Shown here: in pieces, positions 1-13,100 of the stretch | Position numbering within the stretch: position 1 is the stretch's first letter | How the letters are laid out: each line of letters begins with the position of its first letter | Source of the DNA: Galaxea fascicularis | Lineage: Eukaryota > Cnidaria > Anthozoa > Scleractinia > Euphylliidae | Direction of reading: 5' to 3' | NCBI GenBank assembly: GCA_948470475.1 | Contig: OX419345.1 | Coordinates: 2,663,501-2,727,500 of the forward strand | DNA: 64,000 bases | The notes under the pieces: model-generated | Told to the model about the DNA's origin: nothing | Seen by the model: the letters and a program-made list of their open reading frames with translations, nothing else | Database searches by the model: none | Program-made: the position numbers and the translations under genes

Positions 1-1067
1 AGTTTAAAATTCGTCCCCAAGATTCGTCAGAAAAATTTACGTAAGTGCGTCAGTTCATCGTGCGTCAGTTCAGCTTGAGTAACAATCAATTTTTGCCCCT
101 TGGCAAACTAGTGTTAAACAAGAATTTCTGAGGAACGGTTAAATAGCTCTATGTAAGAATCATAAGGGAACAGCTTCCACCACGAACAACCTTTATATTT
201 GCACTGATCCCCCTCCCTTCTAGCAGAAACTGCACTCTGGTTCATGTGAAATTTTCTCCTACCCGAGGAGAAGTACATGGTCTGTCGTTAGACCAGCAGA
301 ATCCAACATGCACTCCGCTTCGTTGGTAAAGACCTTACGGCATTATTTTTAAAGGACACCCGGTGCTCCAGCCCTGGGATTACTCTCCAAATAACTTTGA
401 ATAAATTATCAACCAGGTACTGCCTAAAATATTGCTTCGTAGCGTTTTTTCAGCTCTTTGGTGTCCACAACTTCAATTAACATAACCACACACTTTTTTA
501 TCTCGTGGATCTGAAACATATTAACTCGAATTTAATTGAAATACAAACATTTAAAAATTGTGTTCGGAAAACTATCTTGTATTAACTAACCTGGCTTTTG
601 CTAGAAAATCCCCTAACGTTTATGTACACGGAGACAGAAGTCTTCGAGAGATTTGCTTGTGACGAACCCGTGATGGCAGACAGCAAACGACAAATCCGCC
701 TACAAGACAAAACAAATGCTTAACTCCTATTGCTTTTATGCAGTTATCTCGACTGATGGCTTGACCTTGTGTGGGAGCAATTGACAATATAAGTCAGCTA
801 AATGTTTGTATATCATATCAAGGCACCTCGGTATTAGTTACACGAATTCTCGAAATTTTTTACTGTCGAGTGCTCTCAAACGTCTGACCAAGATCATCCC
901 CTAGCTTGGCCCTTCGTGACACACCCTACGGAAACGCTTTGGGATGTGGGTTGAGAGTTTTTTATTCTTTTCGGAGTGTTTTTCTATAAGCTTCAATAAC
1001 TAATGAAAAAACGTAGTGACGAAATTGCAGACACAATGAGAAAATTAATACAAAAACGCATGAGGTA
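1..1067. other. gene-free stretch, nothing recognised
   Basis: No open frame of useful length, no splice-flanked coding exon and no recognisable repeat end was found on either strand. The AT-rich composition resembles the other spacers in the window. Confidence 0.4.
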
Positions 1068-1170
1068 TTGACGGTCAAACTGACAGACCAGCACTCACCA
1101 ACTAAGGCCAAATGGTTAACTGATCACGTTTGTACAGAGGGTGTCCCTCGCACTTATGTCCAGAAATGCA

Positions 1171-1606
1171 CGCAGTTTACGATTTTTGTCATGGAGGGAC
1201 AAATTAACAATTTTACAAATTTTACGTTTTTTTGTCATGTTGGCACCACAATTTTACCAATTTCACTTTTTTGGGATGTAGTGACAAATTTTACAAAATT
1301 AACGTTTTTTGTCTAGTCGTCGACAGTTGCAAAGTATTCCAGGTTTCACCAGTTTCTTGTCTTGCCTTCACGAGAGTTTGTCACTTGTGTTCGTGACTCT
1401 ATCAACAACGACAATTGTTTCATCAGTCGGCTCTTGTTATGCAAATTATTATTACAAGAGAAGCGGGAGGTTGACGGATTTTACAAAATTTGCAAATTTT
1501 ATAATTTTTACGATTTTTCGTCGTCACTCTGCGACAATTACTAATTTTACAATAGCTTCGTGTTGGCCAGAAACCGACAAGCATTGTTTCATCCGGTTTT
1601 TGTTAT
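1171..1606. repeat. degenerate long-period tandem repeat
   Basis: Related blocks recur. One is an AT-rich block of the type 'acaaattttacgttttttgtc', seen near 1200-1220, 1283-1312 and 1478-1520. The other is a 'gacaa...ttgtttcatc...cttgttatg' block at about 1409-1441 and 1577-1606, roughly 170 bases apart. The short reading frames here follow the repeat in several frames and are not convincing genes. Confidence 0.45.
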
Positions 1607-3171
1607 GAAGCTGAGAGAAAACGGACCTTGCACGCTCAGTACCTTTTACCTTCTTCTTACTGACCACCTCATAATTACGATCACCGTACTCTGCTCTTGT
1701 CAATTTGAACAAAAGCCAATTCATCGATCAGCTCGTGAGGAGGAAAAAATGACAGAGGGAGCATGGTTACTAATAACCCTTCAAATTACCTTTAGATCAT
1801 GTTACATGTTATAGGTGACTACTGTATTTGGTCTAAAAAGATGGCACAAAATCAAAATTAGGTTTAACACGTTAATGTCTCTTCATTGTCTCTGGAAAAC
1901 GTTATGAGAGCACACGTATTTTTTGAAGCAAATCCTCTCATTGATTATTGAAAACTCGGAGGTTATTGCCGTCAGTACTTAGGATTTCTTCAGTTATACG
2001 GTACTGTACTAATGTTAGTTAAATTGGATCTGAATATTATCGGATTTTCAATCCTCATCCTCAAGATTAAAAATTAACGTATTATCTTCCACCGATAATA
2101 TAATCTTTCCTTCGGGAGTGCGACTGGGTGTTGTTTCCGTACCCTTTCGGCGCCACCCGTGCACCCTACATTGAAAACATAGAATTGTGACGGGGAAATA
2201 CATATATATTCCAACAGGCTTGAGGGCCTATGAAGGTGAAGTAGCCGTGGGACTGAAAACGGCCGAGCAGAGTGAAAATAAAGCATTGTAACTTCACGAG
2301 CCGGAGGGTTCCATGTCTTTCCTATGGGTCTTTCCTTACAGGAATTTATGTTATCCGAGAGCGGAAGAAAAACCGTTATATGGGCCGGTTGTTCATTTCG
2401 CTCGCCAGCGTCCTTTTTCCCTGTTCTCAAGTTCTCCACCATTGACGTAAAGAAAGGACAGGTAAAAATTTTCTTCTACTCAGCAGCCAGCAGACAGCCA
2501 ATTTACTTATTTTATAATTCCCTGATGGAGTTAGAGAATGCTTGCAGTCGGTTTATCTCTCGAATTTCTCTCCAAAGCTCAACGGAATCCCTTTTATACA
2601 AACCGCGTTTGCAAACCTGCGCGCTGGGATGAGACTTCGACGGATTTTACTTATAGAAAAGGTAGACTGCTGCTGGTCTAATGAGGTGAGGTCGTTCCGA
2701 GCAAAAATACTGGAAAATACCATCGTCCGAGCTGTGAAATCAGCCTTCAATTTTTCAATAGCTACAAATAAGGAGCATGTTAAAAAACTGAATCCAACTG
2801 TAACGCGAGTTTTCACGTGACACCCCCCACGAACTGAACGTTGAACTCTTGTAGTTTTCTGAGAATGTTGTTCTTGTGAGATTTGTGAGAAAGGCGAAGT
2901 CTTGTTATTGAGTTATCTCTGAATTCAGTCAATACAGTCTAGAAATACCTCTATGAAGTCAGTGTCCTACTTGTGTATGATCTTCTCAGTCGTAGTGTTG
3001 TAGAGTACCACTCCCTGCTCTCCCAAAAAGGATTTGTCGATCTTCCTCACATTGACCTGTTAAAAAATATAGCTGTCATGCGGAATTTATGCAGAAGACC
3101 TAGCTTTTTAATGCTTCTGTTTATCGTGATCTTCCCGGTTTAGTAATCAACAGGGATTAGAGAGATACACT
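1607..3171. other. gene-free stretch with overlapping short open frames
   Basis: Open frames of about 100 codons exist on both strands at 2074-2820, but none has a recognisable domain, a supporting splice context or a signal peptide. Codon use does not favour any one of them. No transposon ends were recognised. Confidence 0.4.
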
Positions 3172-3775
3172 ATTTTTTCATAAGAACGTATAATTTTGGA
3201 GCTGAGGCTTGGCGTTCTTATTTTTTTCGCGATTTGAGCCTGAAAACGTTCTTAAGGTGTTCTTAAGTTACATGGTATACACACGATGTCGCGCTAACCA
3301 ACTGTTGGTAAATTTAGCTTTGTAAAAAGCGATAAACACAGAGGTTCACAACGCGACATAAAGTCACCAAATTTTGAAGCGAAAACACAGAATTATGGGT
3401 ACATAGAATACTACTCGATAGAAAAAAAGGAATGAGAAATAACTGATTCCAAAGGCGCGTTTACACTACAGAAAAATTTGGGTCCGGACCCGTCAAAAAA
3501 GTAGTACGGACCCATAACGTTTGTAAAGAAATACTGGAGTTTCCGCGGGGCCATAGGCGCCTATGGCCCTGCGGAAACTCCAGTATTTGCTTTACAATAA
3601 TTATGGGTCCGTACTACTTTTTTGACGGGGTCCGGACCCATTTTTTCTGTAGTGTAAATGCGCCTGCAAACGCGCCTTAAGCCTGGGTATGTTCTAAGCA
3701 TGTTCTTAAAATTGGGTTAATCTCAGCCTCCACGTTCTTATAAAAAAAAGATTCTTACAAAAAAAAAGAGTGTAC
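3172..3775. mobile_element. nested palindromic MITEs
   Basis: An outer inverted repeat pairs about 3172-3260 with about 3680-3775: the left arm carries 'ataagaacgt' followed by a GAGGCT-like block, and the reverse complement of the right arm carries the same. Inside lies a near-perfect hairpin at about 3461-3657, centred on 'ccataggcgcctatgg'. Its arms carry 'gggtccggacc' and 'gtagtacggaccc'. The arrangement reads as one miniature inverted-repeat transposon inserted in another. No transposase is present. Confidence 0.65.
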
Positions 3776-4125
3776 TTCAACTAAAGGGAAACTCAGCCGT
3801 TGAGAACACGGGGATGCGTGAATGGCACAAAGGTCATAAAGCGCGCTCAAATCTCGTGCTTGTTTTTGCGCGTCTCCGCGCGCTCGAAGGGGAAATGACT
3901 TCTATGTTGGCGCTCATGCATATATTATCATAATTTTAATTTAGGCAACCGCTTAGTAAACTTAATATCAAATAGGATACATTCATTGGTTGTTCAAATC
4001 TATTTCGGTTTTAAAATACTGAACTTGACCCGCGCGCCTTCAATAGAAGTCAATCAAAGGACGGACGGACGCTTTCTTTGGAGAGGCTAAAAGTAACATT
4101 GATCGTTCATAGCCCATCAGACAAA

Positions 4126-7100
4126 ATGTTGTGGAGCCATTTCATCTTGATTTTAATGTTAGGAGCGGTCTCTGCGCGCCCGTCCCCAGAACTTAGTCTT
4201 GAAGAAATCGAGAAAGGTGAGTCGTTAGATGCTGTGTGGCTTTTCTTACGTTTTGAAGTCTGTTACTGTGAGAACACCAAGAAACAAAGCGTGGTTCACA
4301 AGAAGTGCCTTCACCGTTTGTTTTAGCCTCTAACTGAACGCTTGTAAAAGTATTTTAGAGCTTGAACAGCTGTCTTTGAAATTGTGAATAACGAAGCAGA
4401 TTTGTCTTCGTTATCAAAGTACTTATCGCAAATTACTGTCTGCCGTATCTGGTTTACGTATTTTCTGTATGAATGATCCCGTTTCGAAGCACATTTTCTT
4501 TCGTTTGGAATTTGTTGGGATGACTGAGCTTTTCTCGATACTCGCTGATCCGCCTTTAACTCTTACTGTGTTGATTCAGAGAAAAACGAATGCTTAAAAT
4601 ACTATTTGCGGAGACTTATCGAAGTTTCTTCTGAATATCCTCGAGAAGGAAAGAATAAATCCTTGGCGCAAGTGGGCCGTTAAATAATTAGAATGCAGAT
4701 ATGTAATCCAGTGGATACAACAGAAGCGGCCTGCGGAAATTGAAGCACCGTTTTATTTTACCCATGTTCTAAGTCTATCATCGAGTGGAAAAGAAGTCGC
4801 CTATCTCTAAAGCTATACTCGGTAAAACTGTTACGCGGCTGTATAAACCCGCGGACTGGGAACATCAAATAAAATTTTCACTATAGTCAGTTGCCACCTT
4901 TTGACCTGCGAGGAAACGCGTGGGATTGTATTACCACGCGTTGCAATCCATGTATTGTGATTGGTTTGTGAAGAAAGGCGCGGCGTGTTCTCGGTTTTCA
5001 TTACTCCAAAATGTCTTGCAGCGATTGTCAATTTTGGTTACGCTATGAGAGCTATGTTCCCGCCCTGCGTTCACCACAGATTTAGACAAACTATTATGCA
5101 TTTAGTGAAGGAGATTTTGAATTATGTCAGAAAGGCGCTTTGATGTCTAGCCTGCGTCTAATCTGTTACCGAAGCCCATAACTTTCTGGAATATTTTTTT
5201 ATGTAATGCTAAAGGATAAATCATACCGATATCTCCTTTTTTTTTAATTGTCATTATCTGTATCACTGTTGTTACTGTCATCATCATCATCATCATTAAC
5301 TACTGCACAACAAATCGACGAACTCGAAAGTATTTTGCCAATTATATTTTAATCTTTCATCGTGACAACATTTTTTCCGTGCGGGATATAATAAGTCACA
5401 ATTTAATGTTTGTTTTCATCTCCGAATTAATGGCCTAATCTTTTTAACATTTGTATTCAAGGTTGACTTACACCCACCAGTTATTACGTAAATTTGGTTC
5501 ACCATCTACTCACTGACATTACTTAACATAAGCAACATTCTTTTTGCCTTAATGATCAGTGTGCGTTTTTGTAAAGAAATTTCCTGAAAGACAGGTTTTT
5601 TTAAATTGCGCCCAAAATTAATACGCTAGTATTAACGCCAGCTTCTCTCCGAAGTAAAATCTTTTTTTCGTTCAAAGCATGGTTCCTACACTTCCAAAAT
5701 TCAACGGCAATCAATGTACATACCTTTTCATACAGACGATAAATTTTCGCGCAGCTGCTTCATTTTAACATTAAGCCATTCAAAAAGAGAAGTTGTGTTT
5801 TGCGTGACTGAAAAACATATGATGGTCATAAATGCGTGAGACTGGGAGGACTTTACACGCCACTGTTAAAAATAAAACCCGGCTTAACGCATATGTGTGT
5901 CATTTGCTCTTTATTTGTTCAGTAAAGTACTGTGCGGGAAGAAAGCGCGGTACTTGTCAGATTCTAGTGAATATGAAAGAATAATCATCAAGTCGTTGTT
6001 TATTGGTGACCATATGTTTCGACTCTGACCAAACTGTAGCGAGAAGTTGTCCTTTAGGTCGTCCTAAAATATGGGTTCCACGATCCAGGCAGTACACGAG
6101 TTCAAGTCACGCCACTTTCGGCTAAAGGAGTTGTTCTGGCTTGCCTCCAACCAGTTTGGATTTGTGAATTCAAATTATTTGCGTGTACAGTTTCAATGCT
6201 TGATCCATCCCACGAGAACCTAGAGTGCTGTCCATTCCTATGATAAACCGGTGAGGAATTTTCCGCCAAATGGAAGAGTACACACTTGAGCGCTTTCCAC
6301 AAATCGGTGAGGATATTCCGACAAATGGACAGTACATGTACTGGTTTTTCCGTGTTTGGGCGCCAACAAACCGCGCATTTTATGAAAGAGAAAGGTTCTA
6401 GTGTGTTGATTCAGATGGTTCAGTAACATTCCGGTCATTTGGGTAAAAACGAAAAAAGAGGAATACTTCTTAAGGTATTCCTTTTCAGCGGGAAGGACTG
6501 TTTCATTTGTTGTCCTCGAGAACGACCGGTATTTCCATTCAACAGGAGAGTGCTCCTAATTTGTAATCTTTTACTGAGCGTAAACAAAGGAATTGTGTTA
6601 CTTGTTATTTACTGATCTTAAGTAAGTATCCTGCTGTCCGTAGAAAGGAAGGGAGGTGAGGAAATAAAAACGAGCCAAGGAAGGACAGAAAAATATCTAG
6701 TCTTAGCATTTTTCTCCTACACGCGCTGCTTATCTCAATTTCTTTTTCCCCTCCCTGTAATAGATACTTCCTGGGGAACAAAAATGTTTCTGTAAAAACT
6801 GTTTCTTGTACACTTCGCCCCATGTAAGGTAATCCGGATTCCGGAATCCAAGAAAATTTCGCTCGTGGAATCCGGAATCCTGAGCTCTGGAATCTGGCAT
6901 TCAACTTTTGGAATCTGGAATCCCGCCAAAGATTGGAATCCAGAATCCAAGTTGCTCAGAATTCAACCCAAATCGGGCTGATTGGAATCCGGAATCCAGT
7001 ACATGGAATCCGAAATCCTCGGCATGGAATCCAGAACCCAACACTGTCTCGGATTACCTTTGACATGGGGCGATACATTGAGTAACATGGGAAGCAATGT

Positions 7101-10100
7101 TTTAGCCTGCAGATATCTGGCGTATTATGGGGCAAGCCGCGAGGGCAACTTGTCCGGCTCCAGGGTCTTCTCGATATTCAAAATGGCGGAACGTTCCCCC
7201 ATTTTGAATCTCGAGAAAACCCTGGGGACGAGTAAAGATTGTTATTGGTTTAACTTCTTATTGGTTTGTTGTTTTCCATGCCGACAAAAAATGCTTATCA
7301 AACCAAAATAAATTTCTTACGTTTGCTCTATTAAACATCCCCTTAATTTGAATTTTATAGTTTTTTTGTTTTATATATGGTTTTCACGTTACGTCATCGC
7401 CACCATGCTTTTGGACGGTAAACAATAGATCTCTCATTAGCTCATTTTGTTCGTTCACCAGTATTTGTTCGTTTCGCCATTGTTATTGAGATTGGCTGCA
7501 AAACCAGCTATTTACTCATAGTGTGAGGCACATAACTGTGGATACCCCCTGCATTCTTTATCCTTGACATAATAATATTCATAAAGAGGATTTTTCATAA
7601 GGACAAAGACCAAGACAATTAGAGAAAATTCAATTGTTGTTGTTGTTGTTTATTTGTTTGTTTAATTGCTTTTCTGTGATATGTACCGAGTAACACGGAA
7701 AAAGAACTGCCTAAAGCATGCGATCTTCTCATAGCCGATAATTAGTTGTTTTTAATACAAAAATATGATACAATTTCTCGCCAGTATTGTTCGTCATCCC
7801 TTATTTATAATTAATCTTCCTTGGGACTTTTATAATTGCCTGCCACCGTATTTTATTTTTCAGAGCTAGAGCAGTTAACTGCGAAGGAGAATGACGCTTC
7901 GGGTAAGGTTTCCGTTCATCTGACAGCTGCAGATTCCATTGTCCATAAACTACAACTTCAATTCAATTTTTATTGAATTCAATTCAATTTTATTTAAACT
8001 CACACGAATACAGTGTATTATAATTATTGTAGTGGTGTTTCAATCATCAATATAAAAAATACAGTACAATAAGAAAACGAAGCCAAAGAAACCAAAATAA
8101 TTTACAATTCATTGATAATAATGATATCTAAGAAATAAAGAGGGAAAGGAGGAATAGAAAATATTTAAATACTATGCAAGTTGTGTGGAGTTTGAGACAC
8201 CCAAATAGTTCTAAGAACTAATAGAGTGGGTTGTCCCAAACTACTTTTCAAACCTGAATTGATCCCTCGCTCACGAGTCTTGTTCGTGCCTAAAGGTGGA
8301 TTTCCACTGTCGCGTAATTTTTACGTGTGCACCGAGAGATGATGTGTGAAAAGCCGCGCGTGAACGTAAAAGTTGAGCGAGGTTCAACTTTTACGTTTAC
8401 GCGCGAGCTCTCATATATCGTCTCCATTTTATCTACGCACGTAAAGCCAGTTAAGGTGGATTTCCACTGTCGTGTAATTTTTACGTGCGTACGGCCGTAA
8501 ACTTGAACTGGCTTTACGTGCGTAAATAAAATAGAGACGATGTGTGAAAAGCCGCGCGTAAACGTAAAAGTTAAACCTCGCTGAACTTTTACGTTTACGC
8601 GCGCGCTTTCATATATCGTCTCTATTTTATTTACGCACGAAAAGCCAGTTAAAGTTTACGTCCGTACGCACGTAAAAATTACGCGACAGTGGAAATCCGC
8701 CTTTATTCAATGAGCTTAGCTTGCGCTCTTGTACTTCTGCTCAAAATTCACAATGGAGTAATGAAAGTTTTGTTCTGTTTACAGACGTAACCAAGTCGAA
8801 GAGCGACGAAGCTACATCAACAAAAGAAGACAGCGCTAAAGAGACAAAGCTGGGTCAGTTCTATAAAGTTCTAGTTTCTCCTTCACTGAGAATACAAAAT
8901 AACGTTGAATACCTATTACCTGTCACTTTTGCGCCAATAGGCTGCACAAAAGGCTTCAATGTCCTCCGCCAATCAACTTCTCTGCAGGGGCCGCACAGGG
9001 GGAGGAGCCGGAGGGGCCCTGTGGAAAAATCAACAAATTAAGAAAACTCATTTCCAAAAAGGAAAAGTACTTTCACGGGAAAATAGTGGTCGATTAAAAC
9101 TGGCGAACCTCGCGAGAAAACATCCAAGCCTGACGGAATAAGTTTTATGAATTAAACTGAGTTAGATACGTTTTAAACATTTGTAGAGTCAGCCCCCTCA
9201 GGGCTCCTGGTTCCCTCCCTCAGTTGATGAGGCGGGAGCGGTCCCCGCACTTAAAAATTGCCCGTGAGCCCTGGTATGATGCTTTGCTATGTTCTGCATC
9301 CCAAGTCTTCCACCCTGCTCCATTCCTCTCTTTCTCAACACTGAGTTCTTCTCCAACTTGTATTCAGTCTACCGTGCTTCCTTCTCCCTTCGGGTATCCA
9401 TGTCGACATGAATGCCCTTTTGCAGTTGCTGTCCCGTTGAATAAATATGGTTTAAATAATATGCGAAGTGCTGATGTGCCAAATAACATTTTGTGGTACA
9501 TCACGAAGTAATCTACTTGTCTTTATATCCAGACGTACCCAAGGAACTTGCCGATCAAACAAGAGAGGTCCCCAAAGTAAAACTCGAGACTTTGGAAAAA
9601 AGTGAGTCTGATGCGTGAAGAGCAGTACTCTAAAAAATTATGTTTTGCTTTGTTTTCCCCTCTCATTTACTACTCCCTGTATACGAGGGACAGTTAAGCA
9701 AGTGGACAATGAAACCGACGGTGTTGTCCTCGCGAAAAGCTATGCAGTGAACTCTCTCTAAGACGGACACAATTGCGATCACAAAAAGCTGACCTTCCTA
9801 CAAAAAATGTTCGTATAAGATGAGTTCAGTAACAGTAACATCGCTGTCCAGCACGGACCAACTTATTTGGTTTTTAAAAGATTTCTGTCTTCAAATGGTG
9901 TCCGTTAAAAGAGAGTTCTATTTTATTGTTTCTTTTTTTTTTCAGCCGTAACGGACACTGAACAAAAGAAAGATGCGACGACAAAGACAAAAGAAGACGC
10001 GGTTAAAAAGACGACCGTCGACAGTAAGGACGGTAGGTTTTTCTTGATAAACGCAAAATTTTTACTTAAAGATCGTTAGATAAAGGTTTACATAAAGTGT

Positions 10101-13100
10101 CGTTGTCAGTATGGACGAGTTGCCAGAAAGCCCTCTGTCAGAGTGAATCCCCCTGACGAAGGTCTAACGCTCGAAACGCCAGCTAGAATCCGTCGATGAA
10201 ACGAACTTTTTGTGTAAAACTCCCCCACCGACGCAGCAACACTAGGTTCTCCACTGCATCAAGAATATTTTTACACGAGTGAAGAAAAGTCATTTTCAAA
10301 AGAGAAAATAAAAGTTTTATAATTATGAGAGGTGTGTCAAAGTCAATAGGAACGATTCTCTGCTTTTGGCCGTGAATCTCCTGCCAACTTTTAAAATCGT
10401 ATGAATTCTTTTTCAGACTTCAAAGATACTCCGGCCTACAGGCGGCTTATTGGTGAGAAAACGGATAGTTATGCACTCATTCTGTGTCTTTCACTTTGTC
10501 GCTTTCCAACATGGTGCGGTAAAACGCTAAGAGAATATTAAAGCACGGTTGTCTTATTCGGAGGTAGTACTTGTTAAGTGTAGAAGCGAGTGTGTGTGTG
10601 CGTGTGAGCTCACAGACCCACGGCAAACTTGACTCTTAAAGAAAAACTTTAGCTTGAACGAAGTTTTCTTAGTTTTTGAAATTGACCGCGCTTAACTGAA
10701 GCTGCGAGCCTAATTTACTGTCGTCTAACTTCTCCACGGAACCAGTTATTTCATTTAATTCTGTATTCATTTTTTAGAATCTGCAACTGCTAGAGGATTG
10801 CAAGAAAATAGTAAACCTCGTAAGTATAGAATGTGTCTTGCCGTATCCCTGAGGAGGGTGACGAGCATTGCAAAGAGTGGAGATTATCTCAGACGTGTTA
10901 AATTTTAAACAACAAAATAAGAAATTCCATTTTTATTCCGTCACACCTCGAATACTAATGATCTCTAAGGCCTGGTCCTCACTTGCAACGTAAGTACAAA
11001 CGCATGCACAGACATGATTTTCGTCTCCATTTCCTCACGCCAAAACTTCTCCTTGGGCTTGTTTTTGCGTTGTGTGCGTCCTCACTGGAACGGAAACACA
11101 AACCCAAACACAAGAAAAACGTGTTTTGTTTTTCTTGCGTCGCCTTTGCGCGTGTGCTTTTGCTTGTGTTTTACATAAGTCTTACATGTCCTCGCCTGTC
11201 TTGCGCTTGCGCATAGCGTCGCTGGTGAGGACCAGGCATAAGATTACATAGTTAACACTTAATGCCTGGTCCAGAGGGGAATTGTGAATTTTGTTTCTCG
11301 AGAATCTCAATGTTTCCCGAGAGGAAGTCTAGCAAAATAAATGAAAACAAAAACAAAAGCAAATTTTGAAAAACGCGCTGAGATTCCAGCGACAACATCA
11401 GGCCACCCTCAACTGCGCGCTCTGATCACGTGCAACAGTGGTCAACATTTCGCGGGCAACAGTGAACTGTTTCCCGTTTGACGTCATAGTTTTCTCACTG
11501 TTGCCCGCTCATGGCATTTGGCGGTAAACAGTTTTATTGTTAGATGTCATGTGACCATGAACTAGCCAATGAATGGGCTCCGAAGCGGGAAAAACACCAG
11601 CTATATAACAATTTTGTTTGAAGCCTTTTACACTGTTCGTTTTCTCAAGTGACAATCCGACCCCATAAGATAAGATAAGTGCAAATCGGCACCTTATACG
11701 ATTCTATCATTTCGACCATATTAATTTCAAAATCGATTTCTTATAGATCTTCCCGAAGCCCCACAGAGAAGGACTTATGGTGAGCACCACAGGGACAAAG
11801 CTTACTCTATGTTCTGTTTAGCAAATCAAGCAAGGGCAAAAGCTTGAACGCAGTCCTATCATCAGTTATTTGTATTACACTTTTACCAATTGTTGTGAAC
11901 TGTGCCGGTTGAAACTCAAACGATGACGAAAAACGAAATCAGACCATGCGGCCATCTTTTATTTTCTCAAATCTGCAAACTGCTTCTTCTTGCAAGCTAC
12001 CACGCATAGCCAAACCAAAGCGTCCTCACGCAAGCACAATGGCATAGTGGAAATCCTCATTCTAAGGAGGCATTTCCGGCACCAAGGAATAAGTTAACTT
12101 CAGTTGCATCTCAATTTATATTAATTTGACTCACTAAAACAATTTGATGAAGTCCAACGAAACATAGTTACTTCCAAAATGTAGTTTCGAAGCCAATCCA
12201 ACTTTTTCTGTCATTTTTTCTTAGATTATATGAAATACGACAACCTTCCTTCTTTGCGAAGACCATGTAAGTGCTTTTATAATTTCATTGTCCATTTTTC
12301 ACTTCATGAAAATTCCTCTTCAAGCAACTGAAATTGTTTTCTCTCTTAAAGATCATCCCGAGAGTCCAGCAAGGAGGACATACGGTAAGCAGTTTATGAT
12401 CTGATCTGCAGTAGCTCAACTGTTACGTAACATTTTATTTCCGAATTATCGTGTTTTTTAGAACTGATCATTCGACGTTTTTTACACATTTTATACGTTT
12501 GAAACTACAGAGTAACGCTTTTGGTTAGGATTTCCATTGGTAATCGCTTTTCAATGACTCCTTTTTTCTCGTTGGGCTTTTTACATTTACGAATAAACCA
12601 GGAACATCTTTTTCTCTTTTCTTTTCTGCCCCAGATCTTCCTGAGGTTCCTAAAAGAAGACCATTTGGTGAGCAAATAATTTGACAGCATTTTACTTTTA
12701 TCAAAAGAAATTTGCGAGAGAGAGTACAAACCCAGGATCCAGAATGAATTGCTAAGAGGACAATTAACAGAAATTAATATTTGCAGATAAACTACGATGT
12801 TTACCCATCTGTATGGTGTTTTCATTCAGAGGTGCTTTCCAGAAAGCTTGGTGTTTGGTTTGTTTATCAGCAAAACAGTCAAATGTTTTTTTTTCATCGA
12901 AAATAGCTTATAAAGTTCGCTCATTAATTTCATGGCACGTGTTGGGACAAATCGTCCTTTCATATATGTGTCAATTCCGATTCCAATTTCACTTTGACAA
13001 TGAGTACAATGGGGGCGGGGATACAATACAATGGAACAGGCTACAATAGACTTAGTTGACCCGATATCTTCTTTTGTTTTCCTTTTAGATTTCACATATC

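Larger units (their letters stand above)
4217..7863 (+). other. long first intron of the 20-exon secreted-protein gene
   Basis: This 3.6 kb intron separates the signal-peptide exon from the rest of the gene. It contains the repeats listed separately (about 6230-6440, 6835-7035, 7160-7225) and a short (ttg)n run near 7636. No further coding exon with matching phase was recognised. Confidence 0.6.

Noticed and set aside
2074..2632. Overlapping ~100-122 codon frames on both strands
   Set aside because: No similarity, no splice or signal features, and the opposite frames are equally open.
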